NCBI RefSeq assembly: GCF_000172415.1
Contig: NZ_ABLD01000003.1
Span: 124,001 to 188,000 of the forward strand
Direction: 5' to 3'
From: Paraburkholderia graminis C4D1M
GTDB taxonomy: Bacteria; Pseudomonadota; Gammaproteobacteria; Burkholderiales; Burkholderiaceae
Length of the DNA: 64,000 nt
Each line of letters starts with the position of its first letter. The stretch's first letter is position 1. The notes beneath the pieces were generated by a model. That model worked only from the letters and a program-made list of their open reading frames with translations. It ran no database searches and was not told the DNA's origin. The translations under genes were made by a program, and so were the position numbers. This document shows positions 47,688-55,653 of the stretch, piece after piece.

Positions 47688-47777
47688 AACACGTGACATT
47701 GAAACTGCGGCGTCCGTCACTCATATAGTGAGCGTGGCGCTAACCGAATCCTTCGTATCGAGCAGAACATACTTCGC

Positions 47778-49244
47778 ATGAACATCATCGAACCTGGTAT
47801 CCGCAATCTCGCCACCGCCAAGGACATCCTCCTGACGCCCTATGGTCTCGACGAATCGCTGCTCACCCGCACGCTCGCCGAGATCTTCACGCATCGCGTC
47901 GATTACGCGGACCTGTACTTCCAGGCCACGCGCAGCGAAGCGTGGAGCCTTGAGGAAGGCATCGTGAAGTCGGGCAGCTTCAGCATCGACCAGGGCGTCG
48001 GCGTGCGCGCCGTGTCGGGCGACCGCACGGCTTTCGCGTATTCCGACGATCTGTCGCCCGAGGCGATCCGCCAGGCGGCGATCGCCACGCGCGCCATCGC
48101 CAAGGCGGGCGGCGGCAAGCAGAAGATCAAGGTGGCGTCGTCGCTGACAGGCATCGCCGGGCGCGATCTGTATCTGCCCGCCGATCCGCTGCATTCGCTC
48201 GACGCCACCGCCAAGGTGAAGCTGCTCGAGCGCATCGAACACATGGCGCGCGGCCGCGACCGGCGCATCCAGCAAGTGATGGCGGGCCTCGCCGGCGAAT
48301 ACGACGTGGTGCTGGTCGCGCGCAGCGACGGCGGCTTCGCGGCCGACATCCGGCCGCTCGTGCGCGTCTCGGTCACGGTGATCGCCGAGCAGAACGGCCG
48401 CCGCGAAATCGGCAGCGGCGGCGGCGGCGGCCGCTTCGACTACAGCTATTTCACCGACGAAGTGCTGTCGCGTTACGTCGACGACGCCGTGCACGCGGCG
48501 CTCGTGAATCTCGAAGCGCGCCCCGCTCCGGCCGGCGCGATGACGGTCGTGCTCGGGCCGGGCTGGCCGGGCGTGCTGCTGCACGAGGCGATCGGCCACG
48601 GGCTCGAGGGCGACTTCAACCGCAAGGGCTCGTCGGCATTCGCGGGACGCATCGGCGAGCAGGTCGCGGCGAAGGGCGTGACGGTGGTCGACGACGGCAC
48701 GCTGCCGAATCGCCGCGGCTCGCTCAATATCGACGACGAAGGCAATCCGACGCAGTGCACGACGCTGATCGAGGACGGCATTCTCAAGGGTTACATTCAG
48801 GACACGCTCAACGCGCGCCTGATGAAGATGCCGGTCACGGGCAACGCGCGTCGTGAATCGTATGCCGCGCTGCCGATGCCGCGCATGACGAACACGTACA
48901 TGCTCAACGGCGACAAGGACCCGCAGGAGATCATTCAGTCGGTGAAGAACGGCTTGTATGCGGTGAACTTCGGCGGCGGCCAGGTCGACATCACCAACGG
49001 CAAGTTCGTGTTCTCGGCGTCCGAGGCGTACATGATCGAGGACGGCAAGATCACGTACCCGGTCAAGGGCGCGACGCTGATCGGCAGCGGCCCGGAATCG
49101 CTCAAATACGTCAGCATGATCGGCAACGACATGAAGCTCGATTCGGGCGTCGGCGTGTGCGGCAAGGAAGGCCAGAGCGTGCCGGTGGGCGTCGGCCAGC
49201 CGACGCTGCGCATCGACCGGATGACGGTGGGCGGTACGGCCTGA
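47778..49244 (+). CDS. tldD: metalloprotease TldD
   Basis: A 488-residue protease subunit. The zinc motif [11 protein letters not shown] (HExxxH) lies in the second half. Conserved N-terminal sequence is [21 protein letters not shown], and C-terminal sequence [20 protein letters not shown]. With TldE/PmbA (not in this window) it degrades leader peptides and unfolded peptides. Length matches the family. It is followed by a strong terminator, so aroG is transcribed separately. Confidence 0.96.
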   Translation: MNIIEPGIRNLATAKDILLTPYGLDESLLTRTLAEIFTHRVDYADLYFQATRSEAWSLEEGIVKSGSFSIDQGVGVRAVSGDRTAFAYSDDLSPEAIRQAAIATRAIAKAGGGKQKIKVASSLTGIAGRDLYLPADPLHSLDATAKVKLLERIEHMARGRDRRIQQVMAGLAGEYDVVLVARSDGGFAADIRPLVRVSVTVIAEQNGRREIGSGGGGGRFDYSYFTDEVLSRYVDDAVHAALVNLEARPAPAGAMTVVLGPGWPGVLLHEAIGHGLEGDFNRKGSSAFAGRIGEQVAAKGVTVVDDGTLPNRRGSLNIDDEGNPTQCTTLIEDGILKGYIQDTLNARLMKMPVTGNARRESYAALPMPRMTNTYMLNGDKDPQEIIQSVKNGLYAVNFGGGQVDITNGKFVFSASEAYMIEDGKITYPVKGATLIGSGPESLKYVSMIGNDMKLDSGVGVCGKEGQSVPVGVGQPTLRIDRMTVGGTA

Positions 49245-49254
49245 CGAGGCTCCG

Positions 49255-49298
49255 GCCGCACGATTCATGCGTGGAAACGCTGGATCGTGCGGCTTTTC
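49255..49298 (+). terminator. intrinsic terminator of tldD
   Basis: Perfect 10-bp stem GCCGCACGAT / ATCGTGCGGC (49255-49264 and 49284-49293), 19-nt loop, followed by TTTT. It begins 11 bp past the tldD stop. Confidence 0.8.
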
Positions 49299-49319
49299 CG
49301 CATTTTTAGACCGCATAGC

Positions 49320-49348
49320 TTGCCAGCCGAGCTTCCCCGGGTTATAAA
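49320..49348 (+). promoter_or_regulatory. promoter of the aroG leader
   Basis: TTGCCA (49320-49325), 17-bp spacer, TATAAA (49343-49348). It stands between the tldD terminator and the leader peptide, so it is the best candidate start of aroG transcription. Confidence 0.65.
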
Positions 49349-49386
49349 GTCAATCACCCTTTTTTGACCAGCGCCTCCATTTCGCC

Positions 49387-49455
49387 ATGTCCGCCAAGTT
49401 TTACTTTTACTTTTTTTGGTATCTCAGACCGCTGGCGGATCGAGAGGGGTGTTAG
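49387..49455 (+). CDS. aroG leader peptide (aromatic-rich attenuator peptide, 22 residues)
   Basis: ATG at 49387, stop TAG at 49453-49455. The peptide reads MSAKFYFYFFWYLRPLADREGC. Residues 5-12 are eight consecutive aromatic residues (four Phe, three Tyr, one Trp). Downstream lie a sequence complementary to codons 15-18 and a strong terminator. This is the layout of an amino-acid attenuator: charged tRNAs for Phe, Tyr and Trp let the ribosome pass and shut the operon down. aroG encodes the first enzyme of that pathway. No conventional ribosome site stands out just upstream of the ATG. The regulatory function is inferred. Confidence 0.85.
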   Translation: MSAKFYFYFFWYLRPLADREGC

Positions 49456-49495
49456 TGCACGCAGAACACCGAGAATTCCCGAAAAACCGCCAGCG
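49430..49495 (+). promoter_or_regulatory. aroG antiterminator pairing (segments 2 and 3)
   Basis: Segment 2, CGCTGGCGG at 49430-49438, lies within leader codons 15-18. It is perfectly complementary over 9 nt to segment 3, CCGCCAGCG at 49487-49495. Segment 3 is also the left arm of the terminator, so the two structures exclude each other. A ribosome stalled on the aromatic codons leaves segment 2 free. A ribosome reaching the stop codon covers or displaces it. Confidence 0.75.
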
Positions 49496-49513
49496 AGTCT
49501 GGCGGTTTTTTTT
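49485..49513 (+). terminator. aroG attenuator terminator
   Basis: Stem AACCGCCAG (49485-49493) / CTGGCGGTT (49499-49507) with loop CGAGT, followed by a run of T to 49513. This is a strong intrinsic terminator placed 93 bp before the aroG ATG, after a short leader open frame. Confidence 0.92.
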
Positions 49514-49605
49514 CGCCTTCAGTCTTTGCTCATTCAGCCTTTGAACACTTTGCCTTGCACGCGCCGCCCGCGTGAACACGCTACGAACCGATTCAGGAGA
49601 ACAAC

Positions 49606-50679
49606 ATGCCCCCGCACAACACCGACGATGTCCGCATTCGAGAATTGAAAGAGCTCACGCCCCCGGCGCACCTGATCCGCGAATTTGCCTGCGACGAAGC
49701 AGTGTCCGACCTTATCTACAGTTCGCGCACCGCCATGCATCGGATCCTGCATGGCATGGACGACCGCCTGATCGTGATCGTCGGACCGTGCTCGATTCAC
49801 GACACCAAAGCGGCAATGGAATACGCGGGGCGTCTCGTCGAACAGCGCAAGCGCTTTGCGGGCGAACTCGAAGTCGTGATGCGCGTGTATTTCGAAAAGC
49901 CGCGCACGACGGTGGGCTGGAAAGGCCTCATCAACGACCCGCACATGGACAACAGCTTCAAGATCAACGAGGGTTTGCGCACCGCGCGCGAGCTGCTGTT
50001 GCGCATCAACGAACTGGGTCTGCCGGCCGGCACCGAATACCTCGACATGATCAGCCCGCAATACATCGCCGATCTGATCTCGTGGGGCGCGATCGGCGCG
50101 CGGACCACCGAGTCGCAAGTGCACCGCGAACTCGCGTCGGGACTGTCGTGCCCGGTCGGCTTCAAGAACGGCACCGACGGCAACGTCAAGATCGCCGTCG
50201 ACGCAATCAAGGCCGCGTCGCAGCCGCACCATTTCCTGTCGGTCACGAAGGGCGGGCACTCGGCGATCGTATCGACGGCGGGCAACGAGGACTGTCACAT
50301 CATCCTGCGCGGCGGCAAGACGCCGAACTACGATGCTGCGAGCGTGAACGCGGCGTGCTCGGACATCGGCAAGGCCGGACTCGCGGCGCGCCTGATGATC
50401 GACGCAAGCCACGCGAACAGTTCGAAGAAGCACGAGAACCAGATTCCGGTGTGCGCGGACATCGGCCGGCAGATTGCTTCGGGCGACGAACGAATTGTCG
50501 GCGTGATGGTGGAGTCGCATCTGGTGGCGGGCCGCCAGGACTTGCAGGAGGGCTGCGCGCTCACGTACGGTCAGAGCATCACCGATGCATGCATTGGCTG
50601 GGACGAAAGCGTCGCCGTGCTGGAAGGTCTCGCCGACGCGGTCAAACAGCGGCGCGTGGCGCGCGGAAGCGGCAACTGA
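49606..50679 (+). CDS. aroG: 3-deoxy-7-phosphoheptulonate synthase (DAHP synthase), class I
   Basis: A 357-residue enzyme joining phosphoenolpyruvate and erythrose 4-phosphate, the entry step of aromatic amino acid synthesis. Class I motifs are VIVGPCSIHD, MRVYFEKPRTTVGWKGLINDP, GLRTARELL, GTEYLDMISPQYIADLISWGAIGART, HHFLSVTKGGHSAIV, and DASHANSSKKHENQ. An AGGAGA ribosome site precedes the ATG at 49606. Expression is predicted to be controlled by the upstream attenuator. Which amino acid inhibits the enzyme cannot be told from sequence. Confidence 0.96.
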   Translation: MPPHNTDDVRIRELKELTPPAHLIREFACDEAVSDLIYSSRTAMHRILHGMDDRLIVIVGPCSIHDTKAAMEYAGRLVEQRKRFAGELEVVMRVYFEKPRTTVGWKGLINDPHMDNSFKINEGLRTARELLLRINELGLPAGTEYLDMISPQYIADLISWGAIGARTTESQVHRELASGLSCPVGFKNGTDGNVKIAVDAIKAASQPHHFLSVTKGGHSAIVSTAGNEDCHIILRGGKTPNYDAASVNAACSDIGKAGLAARLMIDASHANSSKKHENQIPVCADIGRQIASGDERIVGVMVESHLVAGRQDLQEGCALTYGQSITDACIGWDESVAVLEGLADAVKQRRVARGSGN

Positions 50680-50741
50680 TTTTTTGTTTTGTGGTTTTAC
50701 CGTTTGACCGCATCGCAAGAATGCGGTTTGCAGCGTTAAGA

Positions 50742-50777
50742 AACCCGGCTCGTGCAGTTCACAGCCGGGTTTTTTTA
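50742..50777 (+). terminator. intrinsic terminator of aroG
   Basis: Stem AACCCGGCT (50742-50750) / AGCCGGGTT (50763-50771), 12-nt loop, followed by a T run. A smaller hairpin ACCGCAT/ATGCGGT lies just before it. Confidence 0.9.
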
Positions 50778-50856
50778 TTTCGTTGGCCGAACGGACGAAT
50801 GGTGGAGATGCCGCCGTCTATGTACCGTAGCAGTTCATCGCCGGGTCGCGAATGAC

Positions 50857-50883
50857 TTGACCAGGCGGGAATTTGCGTATAAT
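50857..50883 (+). promoter_or_regulatory. promoter of the toxin-antitoxin pair
   Basis: TTGACC (50857-50862), 15-bp spacer (short), TATAAT (50878-50883). The -10 overlaps an AT-rich imperfect inverted repeat (GTATAATATTTTGTAC) that could be the autoregulatory operator of the antitoxin. Confidence 0.6.
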
Positions 50884-50905
50884 ATTTTGTACATGGAAGG
50901 CGGTT

Positions 50906-51244
50906 ATGACGCTGGAAAAAGAAGTTCGCTGGCTAGGCTCCAGCTATCGCGATTTGCTCGCCTTTCCAGAAGAGGCACGTCGGCAAGCCGGGTTTCAGAT
51001 CGGCAAGATCCATGCGCGTCTCGACCCCGACGACTGGAAACCGTTCGACTCGGTGGGTCCTGGAACGCGCGAAATTCGCATCCGGGAAGAGAACGGCATT
51101 TATCGCGTGATGTACGTCACGAAGTTTGCAGAAGCGCTTTACGTGCTTCATTGCATGCAGAAGAAAACCCAGAAGCTCGCGCCGCACGACAAACTGATTG
51201 CCGAAACGCGGTATCGCGCCATCATTAACGATAGGAAACCTTAA
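50906..51244 (+). CDS. type II toxin, RelE/HigB-like (phage Gp49-like, DUF891 family)
   Basis: A 112-residue basic protein, MTLEKEVRWLGSSYRDLLAFPEEAR at the N-terminus (shown here in part), with a WKPFDSVGPGTREIRIREENGIYRVMY core and YVLHCMQKKTQKLAPHD, the signature of Gp49/HigB-type toxins, predicted mRNA interferases. The ATG at 50906 has a GGAAGGCGG site just before it. The antitoxin follows after 3 bp. Confidence 0.85.
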   Translation: MTLEKEVRWLGSSYRDLLAFPEEARRQAGFQIGKIHARLDPDDWKPFDSVGPGTREIRIREENGIYRVMYVTKFAEALYVLHCMQKKTQKLAPHDKLIAETRYRAIINDRKP

Positions 51245-51247
51245 CAA

Positions 51248-51580
51248 ATGACGATCGACACCAAAATTCGTCACGTGACAAAGCCCGGCGCAAACGTGTT
51301 TCTCGAACTCGGCTTTTCCGCCGACGAGGCGAAGCGCCTGCACGCGGCGTCGCAAAAGCAGATCAACGACACGAGGCTGCTCAAGGAGCAGCTCATGACG
51401 GAATTGTCCACGTGGATCGAGCAGCATCATCTGAAGCAAGCGGAGGCCGCGGAAATTCTCATGGTCTCGCGCCCGCGGGTCTCGGACGTGGTGAACAAGA
51501 AAACCACCAAGTTCACCATCGACACGCTCGTCGAAATGTTGAGCCGGATTGGCAAGCCGGTCACGATGGCGGTGGGATAG
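51248..51580 (+). CDS. XRE-family HTH antitoxin (HigA2-like)
   Basis: A 110-residue protein with a helix-turn-helix domain in its C-terminal half (WIEQHHLKQAEAAEILMVSR, PRVSDVVNKKTTKFTIDTLV). The layout matches HigA-type antitoxins paired with Gp49-like toxins, in which the toxin gene comes first. It starts 3 bp after the toxin stop and probably represses the shared promoter. Confidence 0.87.
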   Translation: MTIDTKIRHVTKPGANVFLELGFSADEAKRLHAASQKQINDTRLLKEQLMTELSTWIEQHHLKQAEAAEILMVSRPRVSDVVNKKTTKFTIDTLVEMLSRIGKPVTMAVG

Positions 51581-51660
51581 CGCGCGAGGGTGGCGGATTC
51601 GCGCAGCTAGCTGCTGGCAGCGAGCGCGCGCGCTTTGCCTGACCTGCTACATCGACCGGC

Positions 51661-52866
51661 TTACTCGACCGCGCCTGAACCGAACACTTCCGTGTGAATG
51701 CACGCCGGCTCCACGCCCAATGCAACCAGCGCGTCGCGCTGCGCGCGCATGAAGGGCACCGGGCCGCAAATGTAGTAGTCGGCATCCAGCGCGATGACGC
51801 GATCCGCGATTTTTGTCACGTCGAGACGGCCTTCGAAATCGTAATCGATGCCCTGCCGGTCGCTTGCATCAACGGCTTCGTAGAACACGACACGCTTCAC
51901 GTTCGCATGCGACGCAGCGGTTTCGTCGAGCCACTCGCGGAACGCATGCACGCGGCCGTTGCGGCATGCGTGGACGAAAGTGACGCTCCGCTCGCTGCCG
52001 TCGGCGAGCAATGTCGACAGCATGGACGTCATCGGTGTGACGCCCACGCCGCCGCTCATCAGCACGACCGGCGTGGTCTTCTTGCGATCGAGGGTGAAGT
52101 CGCCCATCGGCGCGCTCACGTGCACGATCGTGCCCTCCTCCACGCCCGCATGCAGCAGGTTCGACACGTGACCCGGCGCGGCATCCTCGCGGCCGTCTTC
52201 ACGCTTGACCGAAATGCGCAGCCACTTGCCATGCGGCGCATCCGACAAGCTGTACTGCCGCGGCTGGTCGACGCCCAGCTTGTCGACAAAGCGCGTGACG
52301 CTCACGTATTGGCCGGGTTCGAACTCACAGGCTGCGGTGCCGTCGGCGGGCGTCAGATAGAAGGACGTGATCTCGTCGCTTTCCACCTGCTTGCGCGCCA
52401 CCTTGAACGGGCGGAAGCCGCTCCATGCCGCGCCTTCGTACAGCTTCGCCTCGGTGCCGACGAAAATGTTCGCGAGTTGGCCATACGCGACCTGCCACGC
52501 GTCGAGCGTCGGCTGATCGACCGCGTCGCCGAGTACGTCGACGATCGCACCCAGCAGATGGCGGCCGACAATCGGATAGTGCTCGGGCCGAATGTTCAGG
52601 CTCGCGTGCTTGTTGGCGATTCGCGAGACGGCCGGGCCGAGCGCGCCGAGATTGTCGATGTTGGCTGCGTACGCGTACACGGCGCGAGCGAGCGTCTCGG
52701 GCTGATTGCCGCTTTGCTGATGCGTCTGGTTGAAGAGATTCTTCAGTTCCGGGTGATGCGCGAACATGCGCTTGTAGAAATGCTTGGTGATGGTCGTGCC
52801 ATGTTCGGCGAGCACGGGAACCGTGGCTTTGACGCGGGCAATCTGGTCGGCGGTAAGAGCGGTCAT
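51661..52866 (-). CDS. hmp: flavohaemoprotein Hmp (nitric oxide dioxygenase)
   Basis: A 401-residue protein with three modules. A globin (about residues 1-140) has the KHFYKRMFAHHPELKNLFNQ B-E helices and the proximal His in EHYPIVGRHLLGAI. An FAD domain carries RQYSLSDA, and an NAD domain has MSGGVGVTPMTSML and the C-terminal YYICGPVPFMRAQ. It converts NO to nitrate at the expense of NADH. The start ATG at 52866 is preceded by AAGGAGAAG. An NsrR-like palindrome lies upstream. Confidence 0.97.
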   Translation of the reverse strand: MTALTADQIARVKATVPVLAEHGTTITKHFYKRMFAHHPELKNLFNQTHQQSGNQPETLARAVYAYAANIDNLGALGPAVSRIANKHASLNIRPEHYPIVGRHLLGAIVDVLGDAVDQPTLDAWQVAYGQLANIFVGTEAKLYEGAAWSGFRPFKVARKQVESDEITSFYLTPADGTAACEFEPGQYVSVTRFVDKLGVDQPRQYSLSDAPHGKWLRISVKREDGREDAAPGHVSNLLHAGVEEGTIVHVSAPMGDFTLDRKKTTPVVLMSGGVGVTPMTSMLSTLLADGSERSVTFVHACRNGRVHAFREWLDETAASHANVKRVVFYEAVDASDRQGIDYDFEGRLDVTKIADRVIALDADYYICGPVPFMRAQRDALVALGVEPACIHTEVFGSGAVE

Positions 52867-52881
52867 TTGTACTTCTCCTTA

Positions 52882-52904
52882 AAGATGCGCATACGATACA
52901 TCTT
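52882..52904 (-). promoter_or_regulatory. NsrR-like operator upstream of hmp
   Basis: Palindrome AAGATG-N11-CATCTT, 15-37 bp before the ATG, matching the known NsrR motif AAGATGYATTT-type half-sites. It abuts a TATAAG -10-like sequence on the minus strand, so NsrR bound here would block hmp until NO destroys its cluster. NsrR itself is not in the window. Confidence 0.7.
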
Positions 52905-52982
52905 ATAGAGCGCCCTCGCCCAGACAGATTGTCGCAGGCTGAATTGCCCTGGCGTTGATGCCTACAGAATCGCGTCTGCTGC

Positions 52983-53537
52983 CTAGCCGTGACCGCGGTC
53001 GTGCTGCCAGAGGACGTCGGTGCCGCCGTCAGCGCGATTGAGCACGCGAGCGAGCACGAAGAGCAAATCCGACAGGCGGTTCACATACTGGCGCGGCGCC
53101 GCGTTGATCGTCTCTTCTTCGCCGAGCGCGACAATCGCCCGTTCGGCGCGGCGGCAAACCGTGCGGCAGACGTGAGCAAGCGACGCCGCCCGCGAGCCGG
53201 CCGGCAGGATGAACTCCTTGAGCGGCGGCAATGCGGCGTTGTAGTCGGCGAGCCAGCCGTCGAGTTGTGCGAGGTGGCGGTCGGTGATCATCGTGTGGCC
53301 AGGAATGCAGAGCTCGCCGCCGAGGTCGAACAGGTCGTGCTGGATCGCCACCAATGCCGCGCGCACGTTCTCGGGCAGGTTTTCGCACAGCAGCACGCCG
53401 AGATTGGAGTTGAGTTCGTCGACGTCGCCGATTGCCTCGATGCGGGCGCTGCTCTTGCGTACGCGCCGGCCGTCGCCGAGGCCGGTGGTGCCGTCGTCGC
53501 CGGTGCGGGTGGCGATTTTGGTTAGGCGGTTACCCAT
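52983..53537 (-). CDS. PduO-type cob(I)alamin adenosyltransferase
   Basis: A 184-residue protein. The N-terminal ATP-binding motif is KIATRTGDDGTTGLGDGRRV, followed by KSSARIEAIGDVDELNSNLG. The cobalamin-binding core has ILPAGSRAASLAHVCRTVCR with RRAER, and NRLSDLLFVLARVLNR closes the family signature. It makes adenosylcobalamin from cobalamin and ATP. Length fits the PduO family, distinct from CobA/BtuR. Confidence 0.93.
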   Translation of the reverse strand: MGNRLTKIATRTGDDGTTGLGDGRRVRKSSARIEAIGDVDELNSNLGVLLCENLPENVRAALVAIQHDLFDLGGELCIPGHTMITDRHLAQLDGWLADYNAALPPLKEFILPAGSRAASLAHVCRTVCRRAERAIVALGEEETINAAPRQYVNRLSDLLFVLARVLNRADGGTDVLWQHDRGHG

Positions 53538-53849
53538 GGTGATCCTCTGGTTGGTCGGTCGGGATGCGGGTGGTGTGGCGGAGTCGCTGATGCCTCGGCC
53601 GATACGTTGGCCGGTGGGCGTTGATCATGCTTGGCGGCGGCTGGGTTAGTCGCGGCGCAGCTATCGCATCGGACATATTGCGCGCATCGGGCGGCCGTGG
53701 CCATTATAGGAGCGAGGTCCGGGCCGCAGTGATCATCAGCGGCCTGCAAGGACTCGAGCCGGCCTGCAAACGATCGGCGTAAAATGAAACGGTTGCTGCA
53801 GAATCGCTTCGGCTGACAATGATTGATAACCGTGGTCGATGGACTGGGG
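53538..53849. other. intergenic region before the 48-bp repeat array
   Basis: About 310 bp. The first 100 bp after the cobalamin transferase gene on its upstream side are TGG/GGT-rich. A TAAAAT -10-like box lies at 53780-53785 on the plus strand, which could drive the following oxidase gene. The sequence between 53600 and 53770 has no supported gene. Confidence 0.35.
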
Positions 53850-54021
53850 TAAGCGCTGAAGCGCTAACTCCAGTCGACCGCTAGCATGGGACCGGACTAA
53901 GCGCTGAAGCGCTAACTCCAGTCGACCGCTAGCATGGGACCGGACTAAGCGCTGAAGCGCTAACTCCAGTCGACCGCTAGCATGGGACTGGAGTAAGCGC
54001 TGAAGCGCTAACTCCAGTCGA
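53850..54021 (+). repeat. 48-bp tandem repeat array, about 3.6 copies
   Basis: The unit starts TAAGCGCTGAAGCGCTAACT and then carries CCAGTCGACCGCTAGCATGG. Copies begin at 53850, 53898, 53946 and 53994. Copies two and three are identical over the unit, and the flank GGACTGGGGT/GACTGGAGT varies. Each unit holds an inverted repeat (GTTAGCGCT / AGCGCTTAC-type) that would fold as a hairpin in RNA. The array ends 3 nt before the AGGAG of the next gene. A diverged copy lies at 20186-20224. Confidence 0.92.
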
Positions 54022-54035
54022 CACAGGAGACATGC

Positions 54036-55451
54036 GTGAATTATGGTGTTCCGCCGGCCGCGCTGCGCCGGCCATTTTCCCCCGAATTGCTCAGCGCCCT
54101 CACCGACGCCTTCGGCGAACGTGTGTCGGTCGCCCAGGCCGTGCGCGAACATCATGGCCGCGATGAATCGCCGTTCGACCCGCAATTGCCCGACGCCGTC
54201 GTGTTCGCGCGCAACACCGAAGACGTGCAAACCATCGTCAAGCTCTGCGGCCAGTACGACGTGCCGATCATTCCGTACGGCAACGGCTCGTCGCTTGAAG
54301 GACATCTGCTCGCCGTGCAAGGCGGCGTGTCCATCGATCTGTCGGAAATGAACCGCGTCCTGTCGATCAACGCGGAAGATCTGACGGTCACCGTCGAGCC
54401 CGGCATCTCGCGCAAACAGCTCAACGAGGCGCTGCGCGACACCGGCCTCTTTTTTCCGATCGATCCAGGCGCGGACGCCAGCATCGGCGGCATGTCGGCC
54501 ACGCGGGCGTCCGGCACGAACGCGGTTCGCTACGGCACGATGCGCGAGAACGTGCTCGGCTTGACCGTCGTGCTCGCCGATGGCCGCGTCATCAAAACCG
54601 GCACGCGAGCACGCAAGTCGTCCGCGGGTTACGACCTCACGCGTCTTTTCGTCGGCTCGGAAGGCACGCTCGGCGTCATCACCGAAATCACCGTGCGCCT
54701 TTATCCGCAGCCGGAAGCGGTTTCCGCGGCCGTCTGCGCATTTCCGTCGATGGGCGATGCAGTGCGCGCCGTCATCGAAACGATTCAGATGGGCGTGCCG
54801 ATCGCCCGCGTCGAATTCGTCGACGCGCTCGCGATCCGCTCGATTAACCGGCATTCGAATCTGACGCTGCGCGAGGCGCCCACGTTGTTCTTCGAGTTCC
54901 ACGGCACCGAGGCCGGCGTGAAGGAACAAGCCGAACTCGTGCAGGAACTGGCCGCGCAGAACGGCGGCGAAGGCTTCGAATGGGCGACGCGGCCGGAAGA
55001 CCGCAGCCGTCTGTGGAACGCGCGTCACAACGCGTATTTCGCGATGCTGCAATTAAAGCCGGGTTGCCGCGCCGTCACGACCGACGTCTGCGTGCCGATT
55101 TCGCGCCTCGCGGAATGCGTCGTCGAAACAGAGCAGGACCTGAAGACGTCGCCGCTGCCCTGCCCAATCGTCGGCCATGTCGGTGACGGAAATTTCCACG
55201 TCGCGATCCTGATCGATCCGAACAAGCCGGAGGAACTGGTCGAGGCCGAACGTCTGAATCATCGCATCGTGCAGCGCGCGTTACGCATGGACGGCACGTG
55301 CACCGGCGAGCACGGCGTCGGTCTGCACAAGATGAATTTTCTGCTTGAGGAACACGGCGATGTCGCGATCGACACGATGCGCTCCATCAAGCACGCACTC
55401 GATCCGCACAATCTGATGAACCCCGGCAAGATCTTTAGCTGGGCGGCTTGA
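54036..55451 (+). CDS. FAD-binding oxidoreductase, D-lactate dehydrogenase (cytochrome)-like
   Basis: A 471-residue GlcD/LDHD-type flavoenzyme. The GTG at 54036 is preceded by AGGAG (54025-54029), which decides the start. The PP-loop FAD domain has IIPYGNGSSLEGHLLAVQGG and VEPGISRKQLNEALRDTGLF, and the substrate-binding C-terminal domain has GHVGDGNFHVAILID and GTCTGEHGVGLHKMNFL. It probably oxidises D-lactate or another D-2-hydroxy acid and passes electrons to the respiratory chain. It precedes glcD but has only moderate similarity to it. Confidence 0.88.
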   Translation: MNYGVPPAALRRPFSPELLSALTDAFGERVSVAQAVREHHGRDESPFDPQLPDAVVFARNTEDVQTIVKLCGQYDVPIIPYGNGSSLEGHLLAVQGGVSIDLSEMNRVLSINAEDLTVTVEPGISRKQLNEALRDTGLFFPIDPGADASIGGMSATRASGTNAVRYGTMRENVLGLTVVLADGRVIKTGTRARKSSAGYDLTRLFVGSEGTLGVITEITVRLYPQPEAVSAAVCAFPSMGDAVRAVIETIQMGVPIARVEFVDALAIRSINRHSNLTLREAPTLFFEFHGTEAGVKEQAELVQELAAQNGGEGFEWATRPEDRSRLWNARHNAYFAMLQLKPGCRAVTTDVCVPISRLAECVVETEQDLKTSPLPCPIVGHVGDGNFHVAILIDPNKPEELVEAERLNHRIVQRALRMDGTCTGEHGVGLHKMNFLLEEHGDVAIDTMRSIKHALDPHNLMNPGKIFSWAA

Positions 55452-55653
55452 CGCGTCGGCAGACACACAGGCGAGCGCAAGCCAGCGCAATTCAGGCGCA
55501 ATATGAGTAGCAGCACCGGTAGCAACGGTAGCAAACGCGGCATGAGCGCGGACCACCCCGCCGGCCGCAACAGTCGCCGCAATACAAGCGCGCGGGAAGC
55601 GCCCGGAAGTGCCTGAAAGCGCGCGCGGCGAAAGACAAGAGGAGACGACGCAC

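Noticed and set aside
49364..49648. 94-codon frame overlapping the aroG leader
   Set aside because: It runs through the attenuator hairpins in another frame and past the aroG start; the 22-codon leader explains the conserved-looking features better.
53850..54021. CRISPR array
   Set aside because: The repeats are contiguous 48-bp units without unique spacers, and there are no cas genes.
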